The notes below the pieces were generated by a model. It saw only the letters and a program-made list of their open reading frames with translations, had not been told where the DNA came from and did no database searches. Of a stretch of 23,698 bases of DNA, positions 23,680 to 23,698 are shown one piece after another (position 1 is the stretch's first letter; each line of letters begins with the position of its first letter). Source of the DNA: Prevotella sp. UBA746 (lineage in GTDB: Bacteria > Bacteroidota > Bacteroidia > Bacteroidales > Bacteroidaceae); assembly GCA_002298545.1 (NCBI GenBank), contig DBKQ01000012.1, forward strand, positions 1 through 23,698, in the 5' to 3' direction. Position numbers and translations under genes: made by a program.

Positions 23680-23698
23680 GTTATTTTTTTGAAATTAA

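Overview
The window looks like a chromosomal segment of a Bacteroidales bacterium, most likely Prevotella or a close relative. The signs are promoter -7 boxes of the TAnnTTTG type ahead of most genes, A-rich leaders with little Shine-Dalgarno signal, a type IX secretion (gliding-type, CHU_C) C-terminal domain, a Reg_prop/Y_Y_Y/AraC sensor-regulator, a GH3 enzyme with a short GIYVVNGKK-like tail, and an AAA-ATPase_like/PD-(D/E)XK protein of a family that is abundant in Bacteroidetes. No rRNA, tRNA or CRISPR array was seen.

Region 1 (1-6.7 kb) is accessory DNA that looks like a partly decayed defence island. It opens inside a type IIG-like (Eco57I/TaqI-class) adenine methyltransferase whose target-recognition half is far more AT-rich than its catalytic half. 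Next comes a ~280 bp element bounded by 42-bp inverted repeats and carrying three 30-bp tandem repeats, then a short ORF relic. On the minus strand is a two-gene operon of an SMC/AAA-type ATPase (3457-4563) and a TOPRIM-like nuclease (2722-3460). They overlap by ATGA, and the nuclease is broken by a frameshift just after its FFDYD motif. A short serine-recombinase N-terminus (4702-4875) lies upstream of the operon. The 490 bp between the ATPase and 5054 therefore hold a promoter, a dyad, this relic and a promoter-bearing repeat; 4876-4968 shows nothing. An intact AAA-ATPase_like/PD-(D/E)XK gene closes the region.

Region 2 (6.7-10.1 kb) holds an MscS-family channel (minus) and a BadF/BadG-type sugar kinase (plus), divergently transcribed from a shared ~90 bp promoter region. 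Region 3 (10.3-17.9 kb) is a plant-glycan-type locus in one direction: a secreted GH3 beta-xylosidase/glucosidase with an inserted CBM6-like module, a membrane-spanning AraC regulator resembling a hybrid two-component system without its kinase and receiver, and a Porin_O_P outer-membrane protein. No SusC/SusD pair is present.

Region 4 (18-23.7 kb, all minus) is housekeeping: uvrA, translationally overlapped by a secreted CHU_C protein; then a UPF0237 (ACT)/UPF0210 (DUF711) operon. That operon is preceded by a 75-bp repeat in two full tandem copies plus the start of a third. Each copy supplies a promoter box reading into the operon. A diverged 63-bp copy (53/63 identical, ungapped) lies in the matching orientation in front of the gene at 5054, so this is a dispersed promoter-carrying repeat. 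Strong hairpin terminators separate the units at 6738-6779, 13508-13566, 17965-18004 and 21770-21807.
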